Shown here: piece by piece, positions 1 through 9,347 of the stretch
How the letters are laid out: each line of letters starts with the position of its first letter
How positions within the stretch are numbered: position 1 is the stretch's first letter
Assembly (NCBI GenBank): GCA_946415755.1
Contig: CAMKTS010000007.1
Span: 39,459 to 103,458, forward strand
DNA from: an uncultured Prevotella sp.
Lineage (GTDB): Bacteria; Bacteroidota; Bacteroidia; Bacteroidales; Bacteroidaceae
Reading direction: 5' to 3'
DNA: 64,000 nt
The notes under the pieces: model-generated
What the model was told of the DNA's origin: nothing
What the model saw: the letters and a program-made list of their open reading frames with translations, nothing else
The model's database searches: none
Program-made: the position numbers and the translations under genes

Positions 1-1
1 C

Positions 2-127
2 GAGCAACTCTATCGCGAGCTTCGTTCCATCAGCAAGAGACAGGTGAAGATACGTCTCATCCCCTACTATGCTTGGGACAACCGCGGCATCGATGACATG
101 TCGCTCTGGCTACCCCTTCTGCGATAA
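2..127 (+). CDS. C-terminal end (partial) of a GH127-type beta-L-arabinofuranosidase family protein
   Basis: Frame from nt 2 reads EQLYRELRSISKRQVKIRLIPYYAWDNRGIDDMSLWLPLLR*; the 'IPYYAWDNRG..M.VWLP' ending is typical of GH127. Confidence 0.7.
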   Translation, partial: EQLYRELRSISKRQVKIRLIPYYAWDNRGIDDMSLWLPLLR

Positions 128-157
128 AGGAAATAGAGAAAGCAGATATGGCATTCT

Positions 158-1900
158 ATGAAACAGAACCTTCTTTTCGTCTGTCTGTTCTACGCCTTAG
201 GCATACAGGCTGCAGAGATTAACATCACCCCCGACTCGTCGCTCACCGATGCCATTCGTAAGGCACGCGAGATGAAACGACTGGGGAAGGCTACCCAGGT
301 GACCATCCACCTAGGGGCTGGTACGTATTTCCTGTATGAACCCTTGCGACTGCGCCCTGAAGACAGCGGTCTGAAACTGGTAGGCAAGGATGCCGTGATC
401 AGCGGCGGAATAAAGATAACGGGGTGGAAGAAACAGGGCAAGCTGCTGATAGCTGATGTACCTGATTTCAACGGACGTCCTATTGATTTCCGCCAGTTGT
501 GGGTCAATGGGCAGAAGGCTATACGAGCCCGCGATGTCAGTGACTTCGAACAGATGCATTGTATCCGCACCTACGACAAAAAGAACCATATATTGTGGGT
601 GCCAAAGAAGGCGGTGGAGAAAATCATAAAGGCATCCTATGCAGAGATGGTGCTGCACGAGATGTGGTGTACGAGCAACCTGCGCATCAAGAGTGTCGAG
701 ATTCAGGGCGACTCTGCCGCTGTGCGTTTCCACAACCCAGAGGCAAAGCTCCAGTTCGAGCACCCGTGGCCCTCGCCCATGACACCTGATACGAAGCATC
801 CGTCTCCCTTCTATCTGACCAACGCCAAGGAACTTATTGACGAGCCGGGCGAATGGTACCATGACATCCGAGAGCATAAGTTATACTATATGCCTCGGAT
901 AAATGAGAAATTAGAAATGAGGAATGAGAAATGGACGGCGGTGGTGCCGGTGTTAGAGACGCTGGTGGAGGTAATTGGTAGTGCCGAACATCCTGTGCGC
1001 AACATCACCATTGAGGGTGTGACCTTCAGCCACACCACCTGGATGCGACCCAGCGAAAAGGGACATGTACCTTTACAGGCTGGCATGTATCTGAAGGAGG
1101 CTTATAAGTTGCGCCCACAGATAGACCGCCCCAATAACCACAAACTCGACAATCAAGGTTGGTTAGGACGTGCCGCTGCTGCTATAGAACTGCGCTATAC
1201 AGAAGACATCAACTTCGACGAATGCCGCTTTGAGCACCTCGGCGGTTCAGGATTGGACTACGCTATCGCATGTCGTCGTGGCACAACGACGAACTGTATC
1301 TTCACAGACATCGCCATGAACGGCTACGTATGTGGCTCGTTCTCGCCGGAAGGACTGGAGACCCACCTACCCTACCAGCCCACCGACTTCCGCGAGGTGT
1401 GTACAGGACAAGTGGTGAACAACTGTGAGTTCTACGACGTGACTAACGAGGACTGGGGCTGTGTGGCCATCTGTGCAGGCTATGTCAGCGGTATCAACAT
1501 CGAGCACAACACCATCCACGACGTCTCGTACACGGGCATCTCACTGGGATGGGGCTGGAACCGCGACATGGTCTGTATGAAAGACAATAAAGTTCACGCG
1601 AACCTTATTTATAATTATGCACAGCACATGTACGACTGCGCAGGCATCTATACGTTGGGCAATCAGCCGGGAACTGTCATCTCAGAGAATGTGGTAAAAG
1701 ACATCGCCACACCCAGTTACGTACACGACCCAAACCATTGGTTCTACCTTTATACCGATGAAGGCTCCAGCAACATCACGATAAAGGACAACTGGACACC
1801 CAGCGAGAAATTTCTGAAGAATGCCAACGGACCTGGCAACATTTGGGAGAACAACGGTCCGCAAGTTAACGAAAATATCAAGCGCAATGCAGGCAAATAA
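158..1900 (+). CDS. Secreted right-handed parallel beta-helix glycosidase, GH141-like
   Basis: Signal peptide; N-terminal beta-helix start (TIHLGAGTYFLYEPLRL), 'LWVNGQKAIRARD', later NCxF/N repeat turns; flanked by GH127 and GH78. Confidence 0.7.
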   Translation: MKQNLLFVCLFYALGIQAAEINITPDSSLTDAIRKAREMKRLGKATQVTIHLGAGTYFLYEPLRLRPEDSGLKLVGKDAVISGGIKITGWKKQGKLLIADVPDFNGRPIDFRQLWVNGQKAIRARDVSDFEQMHCIRTYDKKNHILWVPKKAVEKIIKASYAEMVLHEMWCTSNLRIKSVEIQGDSAAVRFHNPEAKLQFEHPWPSPMTPDTKHPSPFYLTNAKELIDEPGEWYHDIREHKLYYMPRINEKLEMRNEKWTAVVPVLETLVEVIGSAEHPVRNITIEGVTFSHTTWMRPSEKGHVPLQAGMYLKEAYKLRPQIDRPNNHKLDNQGWLGRAAAAIELRYTEDINFDECRFEHLGGSGLDYAIACRRGTTTNCIFTDIAMNGYVCGSFSPEGLETHLPYQPTDFREVCTGQVVNNCEFYDVTNEDWGCVAICAGYVSGINIEHNTIHDVSYTGISLGWGWNRDMVCMKDNKVHANLIYNYAQHMYDCAGIYTLGNQPGTVISENVVKDIATPSYVHDPNHWFYLYTDEGSSNITIKDNWTPSEKFLKNANGPGNIWENNGPQVNENIKRNAGK

Positions 1901-3980
1901 TAAAGCAACATGGATATGGTACCCTGGCGACTTCGAAGTGTGGCTCGGCAACATCTTCAATAATCGCAGAACGGAGCGTGGAGCCATGTTTCCCCCGTTC
2001 TGGAAACAGGACTCGCACTATGTGACAGTGGAATTCTCGAAGACTTTCGATGTGGCGGCGGAAGAGGACATCACCATCGCCTGCGAGGGACAGTTCAACA
2101 TTGCCCTCGACGGGAAGTTGCAGTCGGTTGCCACAGGGGCCGTCCGTCGCAAAGAGAACAACACCTTCTCTTTTACCGTTCCCAAGGGTGGGCACAAACT
2201 CAACCTGAAGGTATGGAACCAAGCAACGCCCCCTGCCCTCTTCATCGATGGTAAGACTATCAAGACGGATTCCAGTTGGCTGGCGACCTATGAGGACAAA
2301 CTGTGGATTGACGAGAACGGCGTGGCTCACGGTTCAGGTATCTACGTGCCTGCTGCCCATTGGAACTTCGACAGCATTGACACCCCACCCTCTACTTACC
2401 AATTGGAGCGTGAGGAGCGCCGCCCTGTATGTGCCACCGTTCCCGCCGGTTCTCCGTCGGGCATCCTCTACGATTTCGGCAAGGAGACCTTTGGCTACCT
2501 GAAAGTCAGGAACCTGAAAGGCATCCTCCACATCTATTACGGAGAGAGTCCAGAGGAAGCGCTCGACAAGGAGCACTGCGAAACCCTCGATGTCATTGAT
2601 GTTCAACGTCCGACGTTTAATGTTCAATGTTCATTGTTCAACGTTCAATGTTCCAAGGCCTTCCGTTACGTCTATATAGAAAAGGAGGAAGGGGCGAGCT
2701 ACGACGAGGTGCTGATGGACTACGAATATGCGCCCCACGACATGACCCATAGCGGTTCATTCCGTTGTTCTGACGAGGAAATCAATCGGATATGGGAAGT
2801 GGGTGCTTACACCATGGATCTCACCACCCGCGAGTTTTTCATGGACGGCATCAAGCGCGACCGCTGGACGTGGTCGGGCGATGCCATCCAGTCGTACCTG
2901 ATGAACTACTATCTGCGCTTCGATACGGAGTGCGTCAAGCGTACCATCCGCCAGTTGCGTGGTAAAGATCCTATGACGGCACATGTCAACACCATCATGG
3001 ATTACACGTTCTACTGGTTCAAGTCCATTCTCGACTACTACCAGTATACGGGCGATGCTGACTTTGTGAGGGAGATGTGGCCACGCATGGTGACGCTGAT
3101 GAACTACGTGGAAGGACGTCTGAATCAGGACGGTATGGCCGAAGGAAAGTCCGATGACTGGATTTTTGTAGATTGGGTGGACTTTCCCATGCACAAGCGC
3201 GGCACGCTGTGTTTCGAGCAAATCCTGCTGATGAAGGCGATGGAGACGATGGCTCTTTGTGCCAAACTCCTGGGTATCAACAAGAGCGACTACCGCGTGA
3301 AGGCGGAAGAGCTGCGCAACAAAATCAAGCAGACCTTCTGGAGCTACGACCAGCGTGCCTATCTGCATGCCATCGAGGATGGGAAGATGAATCCGCAGAT
3401 TACCAAGTTCCCGAATATGTTTGCCATTCTATACGGACTGGCCTATGAGGAGGAACGTAAGGAGATTATGCAGTCGGTGATGCTCAACCCCGACATCGCC
3501 CCCATCACTACTCCCTATATGCGCTTTTATGAACTCGAAACGCTCTGCATCGACGGCCTGCAACAGCAGGTGCTACAGGAAATGAAGGACTACTGGGGCG
3601 GTATGATTCGAGAAGGGGCCACCTCGTTCTGGGAGAAATACGTGCCCACAGAGCGTGGCACGCAGCATCTGGCTATGTACGGACGCCCCTACGGCAAGTC
3701 GCTCTGTCACGCCTGGGGGGCCTCACCCGTCTACCTGTTGGGCAAGTATTACCTCGGCGTGCGCCCCACGAAGCCCGGCTACGAAGAATTCGAGATACAC
3801 CCCTCGCTGGGCGGTCTCGAATGGATGGAGGGCGACGTACCCACTCCACATGGTATGATACATGTATATATGGACAGGAATACGATAAAAATACGTGCCA
3901 CAGAAGGCCGTGGCACGCTCTATGTCGCTGGTCAGCAAGTGGCTGTCAGTACGGATAAGGAGGTTGTCGTACACTATTGA
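1887..3980 (+). CDS. Alpha-L-rhamnosidase-like (GH78) protein
   Basis: Start set at ATG 1887 (MQANNKATWIWYPGDFEVW), overlapping the previous gene by 14 nt; RDRWTWSGD-type (alpha/alpha)6 motif 'DGIKRDRWTWSGDAIQSYLMNYY'; C-terminal beta domain. Confidence 0.85.
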   Translation: MQANNKATWIWYPGDFEVWLGNIFNNRRTERGAMFPPFWKQDSHYVTVEFSKTFDVAAEEDITIACEGQFNIALDGKLQSVATGAVRRKENNTFSFTVPKGGHKLNLKVWNQATPPALFIDGKTIKTDSSWLATYEDKLWIDENGVAHGSGIYVPAAHWNFDSIDTPPSTYQLEREERRPVCATVPAGSPSGILYDFGKETFGYLKVRNLKGILHIYYGESPEEALDKEHCETLDVIDVQRPTFNVQCSLFNVQCSKAFRYVYIEKEEGASYDEVLMDYEYAPHDMTHSGSFRCSDEEINRIWEVGAYTMDLTTREFFMDGIKRDRWTWSGDAIQSYLMNYYLRFDTECVKRTIRQLRGKDPMTAHVNTIMDYTFYWFKSILDYYQYTGDADFVREMWPRMVTLMNYVEGRLNQDGMAEGKSDDWIFVDWVDFPMHKRGTLCFEQILLMKAMETMALCAKLLGINKSDYRVKAEELRNKIKQTFWSYDQRAYLHAIEDGKMNPQITKFPNMFAILYGLAYEEERKEIMQSVMLNPDIAPITTPYMRFYELETLCIDGLQQQVLQEMKDYWGGMIREGATSFWEKYVPTERGTQHLAMYGRPYGKSLCHAWGASPVYLLGKYYLGVRPTKPGYEEFEIHPSLGGLEWMEGDVPTPHGMIHVYMDRNTIKIRATEGRGTLYVAGQQVAVSTDKEVVVHY

Positions 3981-4001
3981 GCCATACCGAAACGCCTGAG
4001 A

Positions 4002-6251
4002 CTATTCTCCCTGAAGGATAATGTTGACTACCGAGACGACATCGCCGACATCGATGTTGCCGTCGCCATTGATATCGGCAGCCTTTTCGTTGAAGTTGTC
4101 AGATGGATTTTCGAGAATCTTGTTCACGATAGCCACCACATCAGCCACATCCACCTTGCCGTCGCCGTTGGCATCACCTTTCAGCACAGTCTTGTTATCG
4201 GCAACCACTACCTCGTCCAGGAAGAAGCGTCCCTTCGTGGTCTCAAAGGTAACCGTCACACTACCCGCACCCGTCAGCTCTACCACATAGTCTTTGAACT
4301 GGCCCTTGGTCATGGTGACCGATGATGGGCTGACCGTTCCTCCGTTAGCCGTCAGTTTCAGCGTGGTGGCATCGCTCTCGGTATTCCAAGCACCTGCTTT
4401 GAAAGACATCTGGGTAGTACCGTCAAGTTTGATGGCAGGAGTGGTAGCCAAGCCATTCACACTTCCCGTACCGAAACGGGCACACTTGGAAGCATTATAT
4501 GCTTTCGGTGACACCCACCCCTCATTGTCGGGGGTCAAGGCAGCGGTACCACCAACAATATTATTCCATTTGCCGTCATTGCCGCCTGCACCATCACACT
4601 GGTCGAACGACTCATAGAACAGGGCACCGTCTACCACCACTGGAGTGACAGGGTCATCTTCATCACCACCGGGATTGCTGCCACCACCGGCGGCTACAAA
4701 CTTGAAGCTGACGATATTATTGCTGTTCTGCTTGATATCCTCCACCGACGAGTCTATCCAGTAGGTGCCGTTGGTATTGCGGGTAAACAACTGGGAAGCC
4801 TTTTTGGCTACATTGTCTGAAGTCTTGAAGTCCTTGTTGAATGCCGTTACCGTATTATAGGGGAACGGATCGGTAGCGATACCCTCATCCGTATAATACT
4901 TCTGTCCCTGATAGTATGATGACTGATATTTTCCATCGGCAGGCACCACGACCATACGCTGATGATCGGGGTCGTCGTTGGGCGTATTTTCTGCCCATGA
5001 TTTCTCATTGTAGTCTACATGGATGATCAGCAGTCCCGCATCGGGAAGCGATGCATCCCATCCCTCCAGTTGGCGGTTTTCCAAGAGATAGTATTCATTA
5101 CGGTTGCCCTTATTATAAATAATGTAGCTCTCTCCCCCATTCTGCAGCGACTTCATGTTCTCGACAGTCACATCCTCATCTTCCAGCACGATGGGTTCCT
5201 GCCATCCGGCCACCCACCGTTCATAGCTGGTAAAGCCCGCCGGCCGATAGCCTCCCCCATTGTAGCTGCCCTGATCCATCAGGTCCCAAGGTCCCATTCC
5301 CGGACCACCGCTATAGTCGGTATCGTAGAAGTCGGGATAGCCCAGACAATGGCTGAACTCGTGGCACATGGTGCCGATGCCCTCTATGCGGCCGGAACTG
5401 CTCAGTTCGGGGCCGCAGGCGTAGGTATTAACCATCAGGTTGGTTCCCACCTTCACCGGTCCAGAGCCGTCACCATAGTATTTGGAAGAATACAGGTCGT
5501 AAGCATGCGGCCAGATGGTGTCATCGCCTCCGCCGTCAGCCTCGCCCTTGCCGGCATAGATCAGATACACCTGGTCTACATAGCCGTCGCCATCCCAGTC
5601 GTACTGCTTCCAGTCGCTGACCATATCTTTGGCCAGCGCAACAGCCTCGCAGACCATCTCGCCAGGATGTTTGTCCTGGTCGTCAGCATCCGGATCGTTC
5701 TCACCATAGTAGGAATATTTTTTCGACACCTTGACAGGGCCTACCACATCGAAGTCCAGTTCGAACTTTCCACGGCTCTGTGCCTTGAAATAGTCGGCCA
5801 TAGAACCCTTGAAGTTTCCCTGCTGGAAGTTCTCTTCATTGGCGATGCGCTGATAGAGTGCGTTGTTATTCGACGACTTGAATGAAAGGTCAGAAAAGTT
5901 GACCAGGATGATGATGCCCTTCTTCTTGCCCGTATAGCTGCCCACCTCGCCCACGCGGCGTGATGCCAGCCGCATGGCGCGCTTGGCATTCACCTGTGAG
6001 CGGCGCACTTTGGCACGCTCTTTGCCTGCCTTGGCATCCACCTGCTGGTAGAATTCCGAATCTGCCATCCGTTGATAAGTCGCTCCATCGGCAGCCTGCA
6101 GCCAGTGACCGTGTTCGTCGCCCACCAGCTGTACCTTTACTTCCGTCCCATCACTTAACTGTATTGTTCTCCATAGTCCTCTCTTTGCCGGAACAGCCAT
6201 CACGACTGTTGCCACCACACTGAGAGTAAAAAAAAGAAATAGTTTTCTCAT
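4002..6251 (-). CDS. Secreted M6-family zinc metalloprotease with C-terminal dockerin-like module
   Basis: Signal peptide MRKLFLFFTLSVVATVVMA; zinc motif HEFSHCLGYPD with downstream GPWDLMD; tail GDANGDGKVDVADVVAIVNKIL...AADINGDGNIDVGDVVSVVNIIL. Confidence 0.88.
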   Translation of the reverse strand: MRKLFLFFTLSVVATVVMAVPAKRGLWRTIQLSDGTEVKVQLVGDEHGHWLQAADGATYQRMADSEFYQQVDAKAGKERAKVRRSQVNAKRAMRLASRRVGEVGSYTGKKKGIIILVNFSDLSFKSSNNNALYQRIANEENFQQGNFKGSMADYFKAQSRGKFELDFDVVGPVKVSKKYSYYGENDPDADDQDKHPGEMVCEAVALAKDMVSDWKQYDWDGDGYVDQVYLIYAGKGEADGGGDDTIWPHAYDLYSSKYYGDGSGPVKVGTNLMVNTYACGPELSSSGRIEGIGTMCHEFSHCLGYPDFYDTDYSGGPGMGPWDLMDQGSYNGGGYRPAGFTSYERWVAGWQEPIVLEDEDVTVENMKSLQNGGESYIIYNKGNRNEYYLLENRQLEGWDASLPDAGLLIIHVDYNEKSWAENTPNDDPDHQRMVVVPADGKYQSSYYQGQKYYTDEGIATDPFPYNTVTAFNKDFKTSDNVAKKASQLFTRNTNGTYWIDSSVEDIKQNSNNIVSFKFVAAGGGSNPGGDEDDPVTPVVVDGALFYESFDQCDGAGGNDGKWNNIVGGTAALTPDNEGWVSPKAYNASKCARFGTGSVNGLATTPAIKLDGTTQMSFKAGAWNTESDATTLKLTANGGTVSPSSVTMTKGQFKDYVVELTGAGSVTVTFETTKGRFFLDEVVVADNKTVLKGDANGDGKVDVADVVAIVNKILENPSDNFNEKAADINGDGNIDVGDVVSVVNIILQGE

Positions 6252-6276
6252 CTCATGGTTTTTATATGTCATCAAG

Positions 6277-6672
6277 TGGAGTTAGAGGGAATCGAACCCT
6301 CGTCCAAACAGGGAAACCATACGCTTTCTACATGCTTATCCCAGCCTTCGGTTTTCGAGTGTCAGCAAGACCTGGGCCACCAACTGCCACCTTATCCTCT
6401 GAGTTTCACCAGTACATCGAGGCCTGCACAGGCTATTTCCGATTTTCCTGCACCGCTTGATCCTCAGATTCGGAACCACATCCTTGGAGCGATGTCTCGT
6501 TCCCCTACCTGGTAGAGGAATAAAGCCAGTAAACTACTGTACTTCGTTTAGGCAGCGAGAGCGTACTTTGTTTCGCCAATTAATTTTCCGACCGACGAGA
6601 TTATGGAGCCCACAGCCGTCGCTCCGCATGCTTACATACCATCTCAGCCTGCTGTCAAATCCAGTTAACCCC
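6277..6672 (-). ncRNA. ssrA: Transfer-messenger RNA (tmRNA)
   Basis: 5' GGGGTTAACTGGATTTGACAGC and 3' GTTCGATTCCCTCTAACTCCA form the tRNA-like acceptor (GGGGTTA/TAACTCC); internal tag ORF GGC GAA ACA AAG TAC GCT CTC GCT GCC TAA = GETKYALAA* at 6577-6548; CCA not encoded. Confidence 0.95.
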
Positions 6673-6694
6673 GAGAAGAATATTGTAATTCGCC

Positions 6695-6757
6695 TGCAAA
6701 ATTACACATTTTTTTCAACAATGCCATTGTTTTAACAAAAAAATGTGTAATTTTGCA
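6695..6757. promoter_or_regulatory. Divergent promoter region ssrA / EPS operon built as a perfect 21-bp inverted repeat
   Basis: TGCAAAATTACACATTTTTTT (6695-6715) and AAAAAAATGTGTAATTTTGCA (6737-6757); each arm carries a TAATTTTG (-7 consensus TAnnTTTG). Confidence 0.7.
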
Positions 6758-6812
6758 CAATATTTCGATATAGAAAGTGTTCTCATATTATAATAAGGTA
6801 TAAGAGACTAAC

Positions 6813-9338
6813 ATGAAAAGGACAATATCTTTCTTGGCGGCCCTATTGATGGCCACCACGATAGCCTGGGCCCAATCGGGCATGACCGACAATCAGGTGA
6901 TGGACTATGTGATAGAGCAAAATGCCAAGGGTGTGTCGCGCCAGCATATCGTTACCCAGCTGATGCAGCGTGGTGTCACCATCGACCAGATACGTCGTAT
7001 CCAGCGGAAATACCAGAAGCAGATTAACAACGGAGCGTTGGGAGCCGATGACATTACGGCAGGTACCCAGGCCGTAAAGAACCGTATGCGCGAGGCCAAC
7101 GGCGAGAAGCGTGAGGAGCAGGCCGCCCGCGACAAGAGCAACGCCTCGCAGTTCAGGGTAAAGGACACCAAGCCGTCGAACCAGATACGTCGCCACACCT
7201 ACAACGACAATGATGCCGACTACGTGGAGATGGACGAGGCGGTAGACTTTATGATGCCCGACTCGCTGAAATACTACCAGTCCGAGCAGCCCAGCTGGCG
7301 CAAGATTTTCGGCCATGACGTGTTCAACAACAAGAACCTCACTTTTGAGAGCAGCATGAATCTGGCCACGCCGCAGAACTACCGTCTCGGCCCTGGCGAT
7401 GCCGTAAACATCGACATCTGGGGAGCCTCGCAGGAGAGTGTCACTGAGACCATCTCGCCCGACGGCACCATTACCGTCGACGGCATTGGTGTCATCTCAC
7501 TGGGCGGTCTATCCGTCAGTCAGGCCAAGGCTCGTCTGAAGAAGGTGCTAGGTCCCCGCTACCAAGGTTCGCAGATTGAGCTGACGCTTGGTCAGACGCG
7601 TACTATCACCATCAGTGTGATGGGCGAGGTGAAGATGCCCGGCACCTACACGCTGTCAGCCTTTGCCACCGTCTACAACGCCCTCTACATGGCTGGTGGC
7701 CCCAATGACATCGGCACGCTGCGTAACGTCAAGGTCTACCGCAGGGGCAAGCTACTGTCAAACGTCGATGTCTACGATTTCCTGCTCAACGGCAAGCTCA
7801 GCGGCGATGTCCGTCTGCAAGACAACGATGTCATCACCGTCAGCCCCTACGAGGCACTGGTCAATATCACTGGTAAGGTAAAGCGTCCGATGTACTACGA
7901 GATGAAGAAGTCGGAGAGTGCCGCCACCCTCATCCGCTATGCCGGCGGATTCACTGGCGATGCCTATACCAAGGCCGTGCGCATCAACCGTAAGGCCGGT
8001 CAACAATACTCCGTATTCAGCGTTGGCGAGTTCGACCTCAACAACTTTAAGCTGATGGACGAAGACTCTGTCAGCGTCGACTCCACACTGAACCGTTACC
8101 AGAACATGGTGGAGATTAAGGGAGCCGTGTTCCGTCCCGGCATGTATCAGATTGGCGGTGACATCAGCACCGTCAAGACACTGGTAGAGGCTGCTGCAGG
8201 ACTTACCGAGGGAGCCATCTCACAGCATGCTGTCATGCACCGCATGAAAGCCGACCGCACCCTGGAGGTCCTGAGAGTTGATGTAAAAGGCATTCTGGAG
8301 GGCATCGTTCCCGATGTCCCCCTGCGTAACGAGGATGTCATCTACATCGCCTCCCGTCAGGAGAAAGAAGAGGAGAAGACTGTCACCATCAGCGGTGAGG
8401 TACTCTATCCGGGTATCTACAAATATGCCGACAACGAGACCATCGAAGACCTGATTATACAGGCAGGCGGTCCTACGGATGCTGCCTCTCTGGCCAAGGT
8501 CGACGTGGCCCGTCGCATCAATGACCCCAACTCCACCGAAGCCAACGACATGCTCTCTAAGACCTATAGCTTCAAGTTCAATCCCGACCTTACCATCAAC
8601 AGTCAGGACAACTTCACCCTGCAACCGTTCGACGAGGTGTACGTACGCCGCAGCCCCAACTATAACGAGCAGCAGAACATCATCATCGAAGGTGAGGTGC
8701 AGTTTGAGGGCACCTACGCCCTGGGCAGCAAGGGACAGCGACTGAGCGATGCCATCAAGCAGGCCGGCGGCCTCACCAACCGTGCCTATCCAGAAGGCGC
8801 CAAGCTGTTACGCAGGATGACCGATGAAGACCGTGACATGATGGCATCCATGCTCCGTACCGCACAGCGCAACTCAGGAAAGGACTCTATCGATATCAGC
8901 AAGCTGATGACCCTCAACAACTATCCCGTAGGCTGTGAGTTGGAGAAAGCCCTCCAGAATCCCGGCAGCGACGACGACCCCATCCTGCGCGAAGGCGACC
9001 GCATCATCGTACCGAGATACGACGGCACCGTCAAAATTAATGGCGAGGTGCTCTATCCCAACACAGTCCGCTACATGAGCGGCAAAAGTGCCGACTATTA
9101 TATCGAGCTGGCTGGTGGTGTCACCTCTACCGCCAAGAAGTCGAAGACCATCATCATCTATCAGAACGGCATGGTAGCCCGTGCCAGTGCCAAGCACAAG
9201 CCCAAACCCGGCTGCCAGATCGTGGTACCTACCAGGAAGCCGCGCCAGAGCTTCGGCCTGCAGCAGTGGCTCAGCCTTGGCACTACCGCCGCCTCCCTCG
9301 GCACCATGATAGCCACCATTGCTAATCTGACGAAGTAA
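6813..9338 (+). CDS. Polysaccharide export outer-membrane protein (Wza/SLBB family), multi-SLBB
   Basis: 'NYRLGPGDAVNIDIWGASQESVTETISPDGTITVDGIGVI' poly-export motif plus about six SLBB-like 'G.V..PG.Y' repeats. Confidence 0.9.
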   Translation: MKRTISFLAALLMATTIAWAQSGMTDNQVMDYVIEQNAKGVSRQHIVTQLMQRGVTIDQIRRIQRKYQKQINNGALGADDITAGTQAVKNRMREANGEKREEQAARDKSNASQFRVKDTKPSNQIRRHTYNDNDADYVEMDEAVDFMMPDSLKYYQSEQPSWRKIFGHDVFNNKNLTFESSMNLATPQNYRLGPGDAVNIDIWGASQESVTETISPDGTITVDGIGVISLGGLSVSQAKARLKKVLGPRYQGSQIELTLGQTRTITISVMGEVKMPGTYTLSAFATVYNALYMAGGPNDIGTLRNVKVYRRGKLLSNVDVYDFLLNGKLSGDVRLQDNDVITVSPYEALVNITGKVKRPMYYEMKKSESAATLIRYAGGFTGDAYTKAVRINRKAGQQYSVFSVGEFDLNNFKLMDEDSVSVDSTLNRYQNMVEIKGAVFRPGMYQIGGDISTVKTLVEAAAGLTEGAISQHAVMHRMKADRTLEVLRVDVKGILEGIVPDVPLRNEDVIYIASRQEKEEEKTVTISGEVLYPGIYKYADNETIEDLIIQAGGPTDAASLAKVDVARRINDPNSTEANDMLSKTYSFKFNPDLTINSQDNFTLQPFDEVYVRRSPNYNEQQNIIIEGEVQFEGTYALGSKGQRLSDAIKQAGGLTNRAYPEGAKLLRRMTDEDRDMMASMLRTAQRNSGKDSIDISKLMTLNNYPVGCELEKALQNPGSDDDPILREGDRIIVPRYDGTVKINGEVLYPNTVRYMSGKSADYYIELAGGVTSTAKKSKTIIIYQNGMVARASAKHKPKPGCQIVVPTRKPRQSFGLQQWLSLGTTAASLGTMIATIANLTK

Positions 9339-9347
9339 AAGAGCATT

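Noticed and set aside
5019-5885. 288-aa plus ORF antisense to the M6 protease
   Set aside because: Shadow ORF; the minus strand has the protease motifs.
6255-6735. Small plus-strand ORFs over 6255-6735
   Set aside because: They lie on the reverse complement of ssrA.
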